Of a DNA stretch of 17,126 bases, positions 6,705 through 14,392 are shown one piece after another. The position numbers were made by a program, and so were the translations under genes. Origin of the DNA: an uncultured Eubacteriales bacterium (GTDB lineage Bacteria; Bacillota; Clostridia; Christensenellales; Aristaeellaceae); assembly GCA_900540045.1 (NCBI GenBank), contig UQEF01000064.1, positions 1 through 17,126 on the forward strand, in the 5' to 3' direction. The notes beneath the pieces are model-generated. The model was not told where the DNA came from, did no database searches, and saw only the letters and a list, made by a program, of their open reading frames with translations. Numbering within the stretch: the first letter of the stretch is position 1; each line of letters opens with the position of its first letter.

Positions 6705-7559
6705 ATGGAATGGATTATTGTGACCGATTCAGGCTGCGACCTGCTTCCCGGAGAGCTTGCCCCCAATGTTCACCTGCGCCGGGTGCCGCTGAGCATCCTG
6801 CTGGGCGAGGAGGAATGGGTGGACGGCGCGGACATGGACCGGGAGCGCTTTCTGACCGCCATGGAAGCCTACAAGGGCAAGAGCAGCTCGGCCTGCCCGT
6901 CGCCGGAAACATGGGCGCGCGCCTTTTCCGAAGGCGATCATGTAATCGCCATCACCATTACGGGCGGACTGTCAGGCAGCTATAATTCCGCCTTGCTGGG
7001 GCGCGACCTGCTCTGGGAGAAACAGCCCCACAAACCCGTCTATGTTCTGGATTCCCGTTCTGCCGGAGCGGAGATTGCGCTGCTGGTTTTCCGCGCTTGC
7101 GAGCTGATTGCCAGAGGCCTGTCCTTTGAGCAGGTGACGCAGCAGCTGTGGCTGTACCACCAGCATACGCATCTGCTGTTTTTGCTGGAGCATGTGGACA
7201 ACTTTGTGAAAAACGGGAGGCTCAACAAGCTGGTGGCTGCGACCATCGGCATGCTGGGCGTGCGCATTTTGGGCTGCGCCAGCGAGCACGGTACCCTCCA
7301 GCCGCTGATGAAGCCCCGGGGTGCGGCCCGCGGCCTTGATCTGCTGGTGCGCGAGCTGGAGCGGGCGGGCTACGCAGGCGGACAGCTGGCCATCACCCAC
7401 GTTCAAAACGAGGAGGGTGCCGCCCGCCTGGCCAGTCTGATCCGTGAGGTGTGGCCGGGCGCGCCCTGCCTGCTGCTGCCTGCCAGCGGCCTGTGCTCCT
7501 ACTACGGCGAAAAGCACGGCCTGATTGTGGGCTTTGAGGACGGGCAGGCGAAAAACTAG
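6705..7559 (+). CDS. DegV family protein (FakB-like fatty-acid-binding protein)
   Basis: A 284-residue cytoplasmic two-lobed lipid-binding protein. In Bacillota, FakB members present a fatty acid to the kinase FakA for phosphorylation. Seen here: the opening VTDSGCDL at 6-13, the Ser-rich SSSACPSP at about 60-67, the ligand loop ITGGLSGSYNSA at 85-96, LDSRSAG at 115-121, and the GRLNK...IGMLGVRILG region at 171-190. The C-terminal stretch SGLCSYYGEKHG replaces the HTGPG-type motif of classic FakB proteins, so ligand or partner use may differ. The ATG at 6705 follows GGAGG by nine bases. No fakA lies in the window. It is expressed from its own promoter, divergent from the DUF1836 gene. Confidence 0.9.
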   Translation: MEWIIVTDSGCDLLPGELAPNVHLRRVPLSILLGEEEWVDGADMDRERFLTAMEAYKGKSSSACPSPETWARAFSEGDHVIAITITGGLSGSYNSALLGRDLLWEKQPHKPVYVLDSRSAGAEIALLVFRACELIARGLSFEQVTQQLWLYHQHTHLLFLLEHVDNFVKNGRLNKLVAATIGMLGVRILGCASEHGTLQPLMKPRGAARGLDLLVRELERAGYAGGQLAITHVQNEEGAARLASLIREVWPGAPCLLLPASGLCSYYGEKHGLIVGFEDGQAKN

Positions 7560-7582
7560 CGCCTCAGGGCACAAGCGTTCCT

Positions 7583-7611
7583 TTTCACAGGCATACAGAA
7601 TATGGTATACT
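7583..7611 (+). promoter_or_regulatory. Promoter of the YARHG-protein gene
   Basis: TATACT at 7606-7611 is preceded by TGG, giving an extended -10 element. The -35 region (TTTTCA or TTTCAC around 7582-7588) is weak, as is common for TGn promoters. It lies about 50 bases upstream of the ATG at 7662 and about 45 bases past the degV stop, with no clear terminator between. Confidence 0.6.
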
Positions 7612-7661
7612 GAATGCGCAGATCGAACCATTCAGAAACGACCAAAGGGGGATCATTGCCT

Positions 7662-8594
7662 ATGAAACGAATGCTCCTGTCAGCCCTTCTCGGAATGGTG
7701 CTCGCATGCATCATGCCTGCAGCCCTGGCGTCCGGCATCAACAACTATTTCATCATTCCCGACAGCGACACGCGTCTGCTCACGGAAGAAGAGCTGTGGG
7801 GCTGGCAATATGAGGCCGTAGGCTACATATATAATGAAATTTTTGCTCGGCATGGCCGGCCCTTTCGCGCTGGGGAAAAGTACGACGTGTACTTCCGCAG
7901 CCAGGCGTGGTACCAGGTCAACAGCCAGTATCGCTACGGCCTGCTCAACAGCGTTGAACAGGCCAACGAGCGTCTGGCGCATCAGGTGCTGGAGGACATG
8001 CGCGCCCGGAACACGCTGAATCCGCAGGGACGGTCCCTTCCTCTCGGCAAGGCACAGGCGAATCCGCAAACCGTGCTGGATTTCCGCGCCTATGACCTTT
8101 CCCCCAACCAGAAGCTGGATGTGTACAGCGGGCCGGGCACGGGATACTACCGATCCGCAAACGGCAAGGCCAGCGTCTCTACCAACGGTTCAGTATGGAT
8201 TGCCGGGCGGGAAAACGGCTGGCTGGCCATCGCCTATGAAACCAACGGCGGCAGCCGCCGCATCGGCTATATCGACATGAGCCGCCTTAAAGACAACCTC
8301 AACCCGCAAAGCCTGAACCTGTCCCGCACCGGTGCGTCCATCGCCCGCGCGTGCAGCATGACCGACGAGCCGGACGGCAGCTGCGCGGAAATGGCCTGGC
8401 TCGTACAGGACACACAGGTCACCTATCTGGGACCCTACACCTCGCGCAGCGGCGAAAGCTGGGCCTACATCGAGGTTTCGGGAGCCCAGCCCATGCGGGG
8501 CTTCGTACCGGCAGGCTGCGTATCGGCGTCCGGTGGCTCACAAACCGACTATGACTGGGACGATGAGGATGCCTACTGGGAGGAAAACGGCTGA
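7662..8594 (+). CDS. Secreted YARHG-domain protein with SH3-like repeats
   Basis: A 310-residue predicted exported protein. Residues 1-24 form a Sec signal peptide (KR, then a hydrophobic core, ending ALASG); no convincing lipobox was seen. A YARHG domain follows (about 40-110) with the signature YNEIFARHG at 57-65. Two SH3-like segments come next: about 150-207 (DVYSGPGTGYYRSANGKA, then GWLAIAYE and IGYI) and about 240-290 (VTYLGPYTSRSGESWAYIE, then GFVPAGCV). The tail is short and very acidic. YARHG domains are found in extracellular or envelope proteins of unknown role, and SH3-like modules often bind cell wall. The ATG at 7662, with AAAGGGGG about ten bases upstream, is preferred over an in-frame ATG at 7614. 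The precise function is unknown. Confidence 0.85.
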   Translation: MKRMLLSALLGMVLACIMPAALASGINNYFIIPDSDTRLLTEEELWGWQYEAVGYIYNEIFARHGRPFRAGEKYDVYFRSQAWYQVNSQYRYGLLNSVEQANERLAHQVLEDMRARNTLNPQGRSLPLGKAQANPQTVLDFRAYDLSPNQKLDVYSGPGTGYYRSANGKASVSTNGSVWIAGRENGWLAIAYETNGGSRRIGYIDMSRLKDNLNPQSLNLSRTGASIARACSMTDEPDGSCAEMAWLVQDTQVTYLGPYTSRSGESWAYIEVSGAQPMRGFVPAGCVSASGGSQTDYDWDDEDAYWEENG

Positions 8595-8597
8595 ATA

Positions 8598-8629
8598 AAG
8601 CGCCGGACGGAATCTTCCGTCCGGCGCTT
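8598..8629. terminator. Bidirectional terminator between convergent genes
   Basis: A perfect 15-bp stem, AAGCGCCGGACGGAA / TTCCGTCCGGCGCTT with two bases between the arms, starts four bases after the YARHG-gene stop. A T-rich run (TTCCTTTTG) follows on the plus strand, and on the minus strand TTTATTC follows. It ends both the YARHG gene (+) and the acyl-CoA ligase gene (-). Confidence 0.93.
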
Positions 8630-8642
8630 CCTTTTGCCTTTC

Positions 8643-10328
8643 TTAAGCCGTTTCGATGTTCGCCGCGGCATGCAGGCCCAGCAGATCCACGCCCATCTCG
8701 CGCAGCTTGAACTTCTGAATCTTTCCGCTGGCGGTCATGGGGAAGGAGTCCATCAGCAGCACATAGCGGGGCGCCTTGAACTTGCTCAGGCCCTCGCGCA
8801 CAAACTCGATGAGCTCCTCTTTTGTAGCCGTGCAGTCCTTCTTGAGGATGACGCAGGCGCAAACCTCCTCGCCGTATTTCTCGTCCGGCACGCCCACCAC
8901 CTGCACATCGCTCACGGCGGGGTGAGTATAGAGGAACTCCTCGATCTCGCGGGGATAGATGTTCTCGCCGCCACGGATAATCATGTCCTTGAGGCGGCCC
9001 GTGATGCGGAAATTGCCGTCCTCGTCCATGGTGCCGATGTCGCCGGTATGCAGCCAGCCGTCCTCGTCGATGGCCTGGCGGGTGGCCTCGGGCATTTTGT
9101 AATAGCCCTTCATCACATGGTAGCCACGGGTGACGATCTCGCCCGGCACACCCCGGGGCACCTCCTTGCCGGTTTCGGGGTCGATGATCTTGCCCTCGGT
9201 CTGGGGAAGCAGCTTGCCCACGGTGGTGCAGCGCAGTTCAAGGGGATCGTCCGTGCGGCTCATGGTCATGCCGGGGCTGCACTCGGTCTGACCATAGGTG
9301 ATGGTCAGCTCGGACAGGTGCATCTTGCCCGTCACATCGCGCATGGTCTTGATGGGGCAGGGGCTGCCGGCCATGATGCCCGTGCGCAGGCGGCTGAAAT
9401 CAAAGCGGTCGAACTCCGGGTGCTCCAGCATGCCGATGAACATGGTGGGCACGCCGTGGACGGCGGTACAGCGCTGATCCTGCAGGATCTGCATCTCGCG
9501 CAGGGGATTGTAGTGGTCCATCAAAACGATGGTGGTGCAATGCGTCAGGCAGCTCATCACGCCCAGCACGCAGCCGAAGCAGTGGAACAGGGGCACTACG
9601 ATGAGCAGGCGGTCCTCCTCGGTCAGCTTCATGCAGTCGCCCAAAAACTGACCGTTGTTGGTAATGTTGTAGTGGGTGAGCATCACGCCCTTGGGGAAGC
9701 CCGTGGTGCCGCTGGTGTACTGCATGTTGATCGTCTCGTGGGTATCAAGGCCCGCGATGCTTTCCTCCACCACGCTTTCCGGCACGGACTTGGCGGCCTC
9801 GTAAAGGTCGTCAAAGCGGCTCATGCCCATGGGCCTGCGTTCGCTGTCGCCGATGAGCAGCACGCGTTTGAGGAAGGGCAGCTGCTTGCAGGAGATATTG
9901 TCCGGCTGCTCGGTGTTGAGGGCGGGCACGAGGCCGGTGATATGGCTGATGTAGTCGTTGTTCTTGACGCCGGCGGTCATCACGAGCATCTTGGTATCGC
10001 TCTGGTTGAGCAGATAGTTGAGCTCGAACTGCTTGTAGTTGGTGTTGACGGTGACCAGAATCGCGCCCAGCTTGGCCGAGGCAAACATGGTCAGCATCCA
10101 TTCGGGCGTATTGGTGGACCAGATGGCCACATGGTCGCCCTTGCGAATGCCCATGGCGTACATGCCGCGCGCCACCTCGCTGGTGCGGCGGTCAAACTCC
10201 TTCCAGCTCCAGCACACGCCAAATTCGGGCGCGACGATGCAGTCGTTGTCAGGCAGTCGCTCCGCGTTCCTCCGAAGCAATCCGGGCAAAGTGTGCTCGT
10301 GCAGGTCCAGCGTCGGTACAAAAGCCAT
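8643..10328 (-). CDS. AMP-forming acyl-CoA ligase (fatty-acyl-CoA synthetase-like)
   Basis: A 561-residue member of the ANL adenylate-forming superfamily that activates a carboxylic acid with ATP and joins it to CoA. Visible motifs: the phosphate loop YTSGTTGFPKG at 204-214, YGQTE at 345-349, LHTGD at 426-430, the hinge region GRLKDMIIRGGENIYP at 444-459, and the C-terminal catalytic Lys536 in TASGKIQK. All key residues are present. The sequence resembles medium- or long-chain acyl-CoA synthetases, but the substrate cannot be read from it. The start at 10328 is chosen because GGAGGAGG precedes it and it lies after the leader terminator. The gene stands alone behind its own promoter and a T-box leader, which implies control by the charging state of a tRNA. 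That is unusual for this enzyme class. Confidence 0.9.
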   Translation of the reverse strand: MAFVPTLDLHEHTLPGLLRRNAERLPDNDCIVAPEFGVCWSWKEFDRRTSEVARGMYAMGIRKGDHVAIWSTNTPEWMLTMFASAKLGAILVTVNTNYKQFELNYLLNQSDTKMLVMTAGVKNNDYISHITGLVPALNTEQPDNISCKQLPFLKRVLLIGDSERRPMGMSRFDDLYEAAKSVPESVVEESIAGLDTHETINMQYTSGTTGFPKGVMLTHYNITNNGQFLGDCMKLTEEDRLLIVVPLFHCFGCVLGVMSCLTHCTTIVLMDHYNPLREMQILQDQRCTAVHGVPTMFIGMLEHPEFDRFDFSRLRTGIMAGSPCPIKTMRDVTGKMHLSELTITYGQTECSPGMTMSRTDDPLELRCTTVGKLLPQTEGKIIDPETGKEVPRGVPGEIVTRGYHVMKGYYKMPEATRQAIDEDGWLHTGDIGTMDEDGNFRITGRLKDMIIRGGENIYPREIEEFLYTHPAVSDVQVVGVPDEKYGEEVCACVILKKDCTATKEELIEFVREGLSKFKAPRYVLLMDSFPMTASGKIQKFKLREMGVDLLGLHAAANIETA

Positions 10329-10362
10329 GCGTCTTCCTCCTCCTTCGTTTTTGGCGGAGCAA

Positions 10363-10598
10363 TAAAAAAGCCTTCGTCCTCCCAATGAAGACGAAAGCGC
10401 TGCTTCCGCGGTACCACTTCTTTTGGAACGGAATTCCGTTCCCGCTCTGGGCTGTTACGGGCCACCCGTCCGGCGCTACTGAGCGGTTTCGCACCGGCCG
10501 CTCGCGGGAGAGAAGCCGCTTTGCGCCCGACGCCTTTCCACCATCCGGCGTCTCTCTTGAGGTGCGCGTGGGGCGGCCATGCCCGGTCATCGCGTTTG
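10363..10598 (-). promoter_or_regulatory. T-box riboswitch leader, probably Phe-specific
   Basis: The minus-strand leader of the acyl-CoA ligase gene shows the full T-box layout. Stem I begins with the K-turn strand GATGA, and its distal part has AGAGAG and GGATGGTGGAAA between GACGCC and GGCGTC. The 3' side reads GCGGC-TTC-TCTCCCGCGAG, which places the specifier best at TTC (10514 to 10512, Phe); CTC (Leu), one frame position later, is the main alternative. The conserved T-box AAGTGGTACCGCGG lies at 10419 to 10406; its TGGT would pair with a tRNA 3' end ACCA, which fits an A discriminator. The terminator follows (GCTTTCGTC/GACGAAGGC, then six T residues, 10398 to 10363). By family rule, uncharged tRNA favours the antiterminator and gene expression. 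Confidence 0.9.
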
Positions 10599-10604
10599 CA
10601 AAAT

Positions 10605-10633
10605 ATCATATCCAAGCTGTGCCGGTTTGTCAA
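10605..10633 (-). promoter_or_regulatory. Promoter of the T-box / acyl-CoA ligase unit
   Basis: On the minus strand TTGACA (10633 to 10628), an exact 17-base spacer and TATGAT (10610 to 10605) form a near-consensus sigma-A promoter. The TGA stop codon of the upstream histidine kinase gene lies inside the -35 hexamer. Transcription should start near 10598, just ahead of stem I of the T-box. Confidence 0.88.
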
Positions 10634-11883
10634 GAGGAAATTTTGCGGCCAGCCCGGCGCGTGGGATGAAGACCGTCGATCACGCAACGCCCGCCCCCTT
10701 CGGGCAGGTTGTCAAAGCGCACACGGCCGCCGTGAGCCCGCGCCACGTCCCGAACGATACGCAGGCCCAGGCCGTGCCCGCTCTCATCCTGCGTGCCTTC
10801 GCCCCGGTTGAGCCGCTTCAGCTGTTCCCGGAGAAAGCCCCGGCCCGTATCACTGACGGCAAGGCGCAGGCAGCGGCCCCGCCGCGAAAGCACAACCCGC
10901 ACTGCGCAGCCCTGCGGATTGTGGCGCACGCTGTTGCGAATCAGGTTTTCCAGCATGCGGCTGAGCAGCTGGCGGTCGCCAGGCAGCCGCGTCTTTTCCG
11001 CTTCGGGCGATATGCTTACCTCCACCGGATGCAGGCCGTCCGGATCCTCATTGAGAAAGTTCGCTGCCGCCTCGCGCACCAGCGCAGCGGGCGCAAGCCA
11101 TTCACGCTTGAGAGGCTGCATGGCATATTCCAGCCTGTTGGTCAGGTTGAGGTCCGAAATCAGGCCGCGAAGCTGCTCGCCCTTCTCACGGATGAGGCCG
11201 GCCCGGCGGCGCTGCTCCCCGGTGAGCTCCGGCGCGTCCTCCAAGGCGGCGGCATAGCCCAGCACCATCGAAAGCGGCGTGCGCACATCATGGGAAATGG
11301 CTGCAATCCATTCGCTGCGTGCTTCGTCGCGCCTGCGCGCCGCCCGACGCGTGATGAAAGCAGCCGCGCCCAGCAGCATCCCCGCGTTCACCGCCAGCAT
11401 CGCCATCCCCCACAGAGGCCAGAACCCCACCTGCTCGGTGGGCATTTCCACCTGGTACTTCCACACCGACCCCTTGGGCTGGGCCAGCACAAAGAGGCAG
11501 TCCCCCACCGTCCACACCTTCACGGGCCAGTCGAAAAGGTACCATCGTGCAAACACGGCCGCCTCTGCCGTGGTATAAGCTCGGGGCAGGCCGTCCGGCA
11601 TGTCCTGCGACCAGATCACCTCGCCCGCAGCATCCAGCAGCATGGCCCAGCAGCCCCGCTCACGCAGCTCCGCCGCCTTATTCTCCGCCATTGACCAGGC
11701 GCCGCTTCCGCCCTGCGCAAGCGCTCCCGCGTATTCACTCACCCGCACGCGCCCGCCGACGGTCCCCGCCAGATAGCTCACCGCAAAGCCAAACAGCAGC
11801 AGGTTGACGGCGATCATCACCGCCATCACCCCCGCCAGCCCCGCGGCCAGCCTGCCCGCCCCGCGCAGAACGCCCCTTTTCAC
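10630..11883 (-). CDS. Sensor histidine kinase of a peptide-antibiotic response system
   Basis: A 417-residue membrane kinase. Two membrane segments (about 15-40 and 152-177) enclose an extracytoplasmic sensor of about 110 residues with no recognised fold. The HisKA domain has phospho-acceptor His198 in SHDVRTPLS. The ATPase domain shows N-box LENLIRNS at 311-318, DTGRG at 345-349 and GHGLGL at 369-374. The start is GTG at 11883, overlapping the response-regulator stop by four bases (GTGA) with AAGGAGG just upstream, so the two are translationally coupled. The divergent LanFEG-type transporter suggests it senses a cationic or lantibiotic-like peptide, as CprK does in C. difficile. This role is inferred from context. 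Confidence 0.9.
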   Translation of the reverse strand: MKRGVLRGAGRLAAGLAGVMAVMIAVNLLLFGFAVSYLAGTVGGRVRVSEYAGALAQGGSGAWSMAENKAAELRERGCWAMLLDAAGEVIWSQDMPDGLPRAYTTAEAAVFARWYLFDWPVKVWTVGDCLFVLAQPKGSVWKYQVEMPTEQVGFWPLWGMAMLAVNAGMLLGAAAFITRRAARRRDEARSEWIAAISHDVRTPLSMVLGYAAALEDAPELTGEQRRRAGLIREKGEQLRGLISDLNLTNRLEYAMQPLKREWLAPAALVREAAANFLNEDPDGLHPVEVSISPEAEKTRLPGDRQLLSRMLENLIRNSVRHNPQGCAVRVVLSRRGRCLRLAVSDTGRGFLREQLKRLNRGEGTQDESGHGLGLRIVRDVARAHGGRVRFDNLPEGGGRCVIDGLHPTRRAGRKISS

Positions 11884-12587
11884 CGTCCGTCCTCCTTCAA
11901 GAGCCGGTAACCCAGCCCCCGCACCGTAACCAGATAGCGGGGATGCGAAGGGTCCGGCTCGATCTTTTCACGCAGGCGGCGCATGTGTACCATCAGCGTG
12001 TTTTCATACCCCATGTTTTCCCCCCGCCAGGCGGCCATGCACAGCGCATCCACGGTCACGATGCGGCCGCGGTTTTCGTTTAGCGCCGAGAGCAGGGCGT
12101 ATTCCTTGGCCGTCAGGGTCCGGTCCGGACCGTTGCCGCTGACCACACCGGTTTCCATGTCCACCGTCACCGGCCCCAGGTAAATCACGCCGCCCTCCCC
12201 CGCCGCCCCATAGGTACGGCGCAGCACCGCGCCCAGCCGCAGCGTCATCTCCCGCGGCAGAAAGGGTTTGGTGATGTAGTCGTCCGCGCCCAGGCCCAGG
12301 CCGCGCAGGCGTGCCTCATCCTCGTCGCGCGCCGAGAGGAACAGGACCGGCGCCTGCGTAAAGGTCCGCAGATCCCGGAAAAGCGAAAAGCCGTCCCCGT
12401 CGGGCAGCATCACATCCAGAATCAAGGCGTCGGGCCGGAGCCGCAGCGCCTTCTCCATTGCCTCCGCCGCCGTGGCCGCCTCGTGAACATCCGCATAGCC
12501 GTCGCCACGCAAAATGGATACAAGCATCCGCCGCAATTCCGGCTCATCATCCACGATCAAAAGCCGCGCCTCATGCACATCGCGCAC
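11880..12587 (-). CDS. OmpR-family response regulator of the LanFEG module
   Basis: A 235-residue transcription factor. The receiver domain (about 8-120) has acidic DD13-14, phospho-acceptor Asp58 in LILDVMLPD, Ser86 and Lys107 in YITKPF. The C-terminal winged helix (about 135-230) includes LTAKEYALLSAL, MGYENTLMVHMRRLREKI and VRGLGYRL. The start is GTG at 12587, with GGAGGG seven bases upstream. It is the first gene of a two-gene operon with the kinase and is divergent from the ABC transporter genes. The direct repeats in the shared intergenic region are its likely binding sites, so it probably controls both its own operon and the transporter. Confidence 0.92.
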   Translation of the reverse strand: MRDVHEARLLIVDDEPELRRMLVSILRGDGYADVHEAATAAEAMEKALRLRPDALILDVMLPDGDGFSLFRDLRTFTQAPVLFLSARDEDEARLRGLGLGADDYITKPFLPREMTLRLGAVLRRTYGAAGEGGVIYLGPVTVDMETGVVSGNGPDRTLTAKEYALLSALNENRGRIVTVDALCMAAWRGENMGYENTLMVHMRRLREKIEPDPSHPRYLVTVRGLGYRLLKEDGR

Positions 12588-12607
12588 GCGTATCCCTCCT
12601 CCCCGTC

Positions 12608-12616
12608 ATTATACCA
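12608..12616 (-). promoter_or_regulatory. Extended -10 promoter of the response regulator-kinase operon
   Basis: On the minus strand TGG-TATAAT (12616 to 12608) forms a perfect extended -10 element, with only a T-rich run in the -35 position. The leader would be about 14 bases, just enough for the ribosome site. A weak -35 fits a promoter helped by a regulator bound upstream. Confidence 0.7.
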
Positions 12617-12650
12617 CAACCCCCGCCCGGAAAAAGGGACATGGCCAAAT

Positions 12651-12691
12651 CGTAAGGCAAACGTAAGGCTGCTTTCACGCCTCTGTAAGGC
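12651..12691. promoter_or_regulatory. Phased direct-repeat operator, probable response-regulator binding sites
   Basis: Three direct copies of GTAAGGC are seen: CGTAAGGC at 12651-12658, CGTAAGGC at 12662-12669 and TGTAAGGC at 12684-12691. The first two are 11 bp apart and the third lies 22 bp further on, so all face the same side of the helix. OmpR-family regulators bind such tandem repeats. The last copy lies in the -35/-10 region of the transporter promoter. Confidence 0.65.
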
Positions 12692-12699
12692 GCGGGCGG

Positions 12700-12705
12700 T
12701 AGAAT
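12700..12705 (+). promoter_or_regulatory. -10 box of the LanFEG transporter promoter
   Basis: TAGAAT lies about 30 bases upstream of the lanF-type start and 8 bases after the last GTAAGGC repeat. No -35 hexamer is recognisable at the proper distance (the bases there are ACGCCT), as expected for a promoter that depends on an activator bound to the repeats. Confidence 0.5.
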
Positions 12706-12735
12706 GGCCCTGCCAATCAAGCAAGGAGGGAATTC

Positions 12736-13641
12736 ATGATGGATGAATGCGTAACCACTATCGGCCTTTGCAAGCGATATGGAAGCGAAACCTGCGTGGA
12801 CCATCTGGCGCTGAAGGTGCCGCAAGGGGCTGTATATGGCTTTTTGGGGCCAAACGGCGCGGGCAAGACGACCACGCTGAAGATGCTTCTGGGGCTGGTG
12901 CACCCAAGTGCGGGCAGCGTGCACCTTCTGGGGCATGAGCTCACGCCCCGGACGCGGCTTGCGATTCTCAGGGAGGTTGGCTCTCTGATCGAATCGCCCA
13001 GCTATTACGGCCACCTGACCGCGCGGGAGAATCTGGAGATCGTCCGGCGGCTGCGCGGCCTGCCCGCAGAGGAAATTGACGAGGCGCTGCGCACCGTGCG
13101 GCTGGACGGGCAGACCAAAAAACCCGTGAACCACTTTTCACTGGGCATGAAGCAGCGTCTGGGCATCGCGGCGGCGCTGATGGGCCGCCCGCGCCTTTTG
13201 CTGCTGGACGAGCCGACCAACGGGCTGGACCCGTCCGGCATTCAGGAGATGCGCGAGCTCATCCGCTCGCTGCCCTCGCGCTACGGCATGACGGTCATCG
13301 TATCCAGCCACCTGCTGGGCGAAATCGACCAGATGGCGGACCATGTCGGCGTGATCCGTCAGGGCAGGCTGGTCTTTCAGGGCACGATGAGCGGCCTGCA
13401 CGGCATGAGCGCGGCGCGCCTGGCCCTGCGCACGCAGGACAACGCGCGCGCCCGTTCGCTGCTGCCCGCCGCGCGCAGCGAGGGCGAATGGCTGCTGCTG
13501 GACGCCATGAGCGACAGCGAAGCCGCGCGGGTCAGCCTGAAACTGGCCGGGGCGGGCATCGGGCTTGTGCGGATGGAGCAGCGCGAAACGAGCCTCGAGG
13601 ACATCTTCCTCAGACTCACGGGAACGGAGGAAACGCTATGA
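12736..13641 (+). CDS. LanF-type ABC transporter ATP-binding protein (peptide immunity)
   Basis: A 301-residue cytoplasmic ATPase that would drive removal of a peptide antibiotic from the membrane. Seen: Walker A GPNGAGKTT at 38-46, signature FSLGM at 134-138, Walker B LLLLDEP at 154-160 and the H-loop His192. The usual Q-loop glutamine is replaced by Glu86 in SLIESPSYYGHLTARENL, the E-loop known from lantibiotic-immunity LanF proteins. A C-terminal extension of about 80 residues follows. Two ATGs stand together at 12736 and 12739 after AAGGAGGG; the first is used. It overlaps the first permease gene by four bases. No lantibiotic structural gene is nearby, so this looks like stand-alone resistance similar to CprA of C. 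difficile. Confidence 0.92.
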   Translation: MMDECVTTIGLCKRYGSETCVDHLALKVPQGAVYGFLGPNGAGKTTTLKMLLGLVHPSAGSVHLLGHELTPRTRLAILREVGSLIESPSYYGHLTARENLEIVRRLRGLPAEEIDEALRTVRLDGQTKKPVNHFSLGMKQRLGIAAALMGRPRLLLLDEPTNGLDPSGIQEMRELIRSLPSRYGMTVIVSSHLLGEIDQMADHVGVIRQGRLVFQGTMSGLHGMSAARLALRTQDNARARSLLPAARSEGEWLLLDAMSDSEAARVSLKLAGAGIGLVRMEQRETSLEDIFLRLTGTEETL

Positions 13642-14390
13642 GACTGTGGCTTTCCGTGGAATGGAGAAAGGCGCGGCGCAGGCGGCTGTGGCTGCCGGTA
13701 GCGGCGCTGGTGGCAATGCAGGGACTGTGGCTGGCCTGGGCTGTGCGCGGCATGGACGCCGCGGAGGCGGCGCAGGGGTATCTGGGGTGTCTGTACCAGC
13801 TGCCCATGATGAATGCCATCGTGATGCCGGTGGCGGCGGCGGTGCTGGTCAGCCGCCTGTGCGACATGGAGCACCGGGGCGATGCGTTCAAGCAGCTCTT
13901 TACGATGCAGCCGGCGCACGGCCTGTTTGACGCAAAGCTCGTGCTGGGCGGCGCGTGGCTGCTGGCGGCGGTCGTGGGACAGCTGGCGGCCATCCGCCTG
14001 GTGGGCTCATGGAAAGGTTTCACCGATGCCCTGACCACGGGCGATGTGCTGTGCTACCTGGGCGGACAGTTCCTTGTCAGCCTGTTTCTGGCGCTGCTGC
14101 TTCAGGTATTGGCCCTGCGGTTCAAAAACCAGTTCATCCCCCTGGCCGCAGGATTGATTCTGGGCTTTCTGGGGCTGATGAGCATGTTTTTTCCGCCTGC
14201 GGTGATGCGCCTCAGCCCCGCCGCCTATTACGGCCTGCTTTCCAACGTGCGCATGGTATGGGACCCGGACACGAGGGTGGTCACGTACTTCCGTCAGCCG
14301 TTTTCCTGGAGCGATCTGTCGCTTCTGCTGGCGGCGACGGCCGTCCTGTATGGGTGGGGCCGCCGCGACTTTGGCAACAGGGAGGTATGA
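13638..14390 (+). CDS. LanE-type ABC transporter permease
   Basis: A 250-residue integral membrane protein of the ABC-2/lantibiotic-immunity permease type. It opens with an amphipathic, Arg/Lys-rich stretch (SVEWRKARRRR), then shows about six hydrophobic segments (near 18-35, 57-75, 100-122, 140-165, 170-190 and 225-242). The loop after the second segment, CDMEHRGDAFKQLFTMQP at about 75-92, is typical of the family. The ATG at 13638 overlaps the ATPase stop (ATGA) and has GGAGG seven bases upstream. It should form a heteromeric complex with the ATPase and the next permease. Assignment as LanE rather than LanG rests on gene order. Confidence 0.85.
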   Translation: MRLWLSVEWRKARRRRLWLPVAALVAMQGLWLAWAVRGMDAAEAAQGYLGCLYQLPMMNAIVMPVAAAVLVSRLCDMEHRGDAFKQLFTMQPAHGLFDAKLVLGGAWLLAAVVGQLAAIRLVGSWKGFTDALTTGDVLCYLGGQFLVSLFLALLLQVLALRFKNQFIPLAAGLILGFLGLMSMFFPPAVMRLSPAAYYGLLSNVRMVWDPDTRVVTYFRQPFSWSDLSLLLAATAVLYGWGRRDFGNREV

Positions 14391-14392
14391 GC

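Noticed and set aside
8634..10388. A plus-strand open frame of 584 codons opposite the acyl-CoA ligase.
   Set aside because: It is the mirror of the ligase reading frame, with a His/Ala/Gly-rich translation and no domain; the minus-strand protein has every ANL motif.
10385..10669. A small plus-strand protein across the T-box leader.
   Set aside because: It lacks a ribosome site and lies opposite a clear structured RNA leader.
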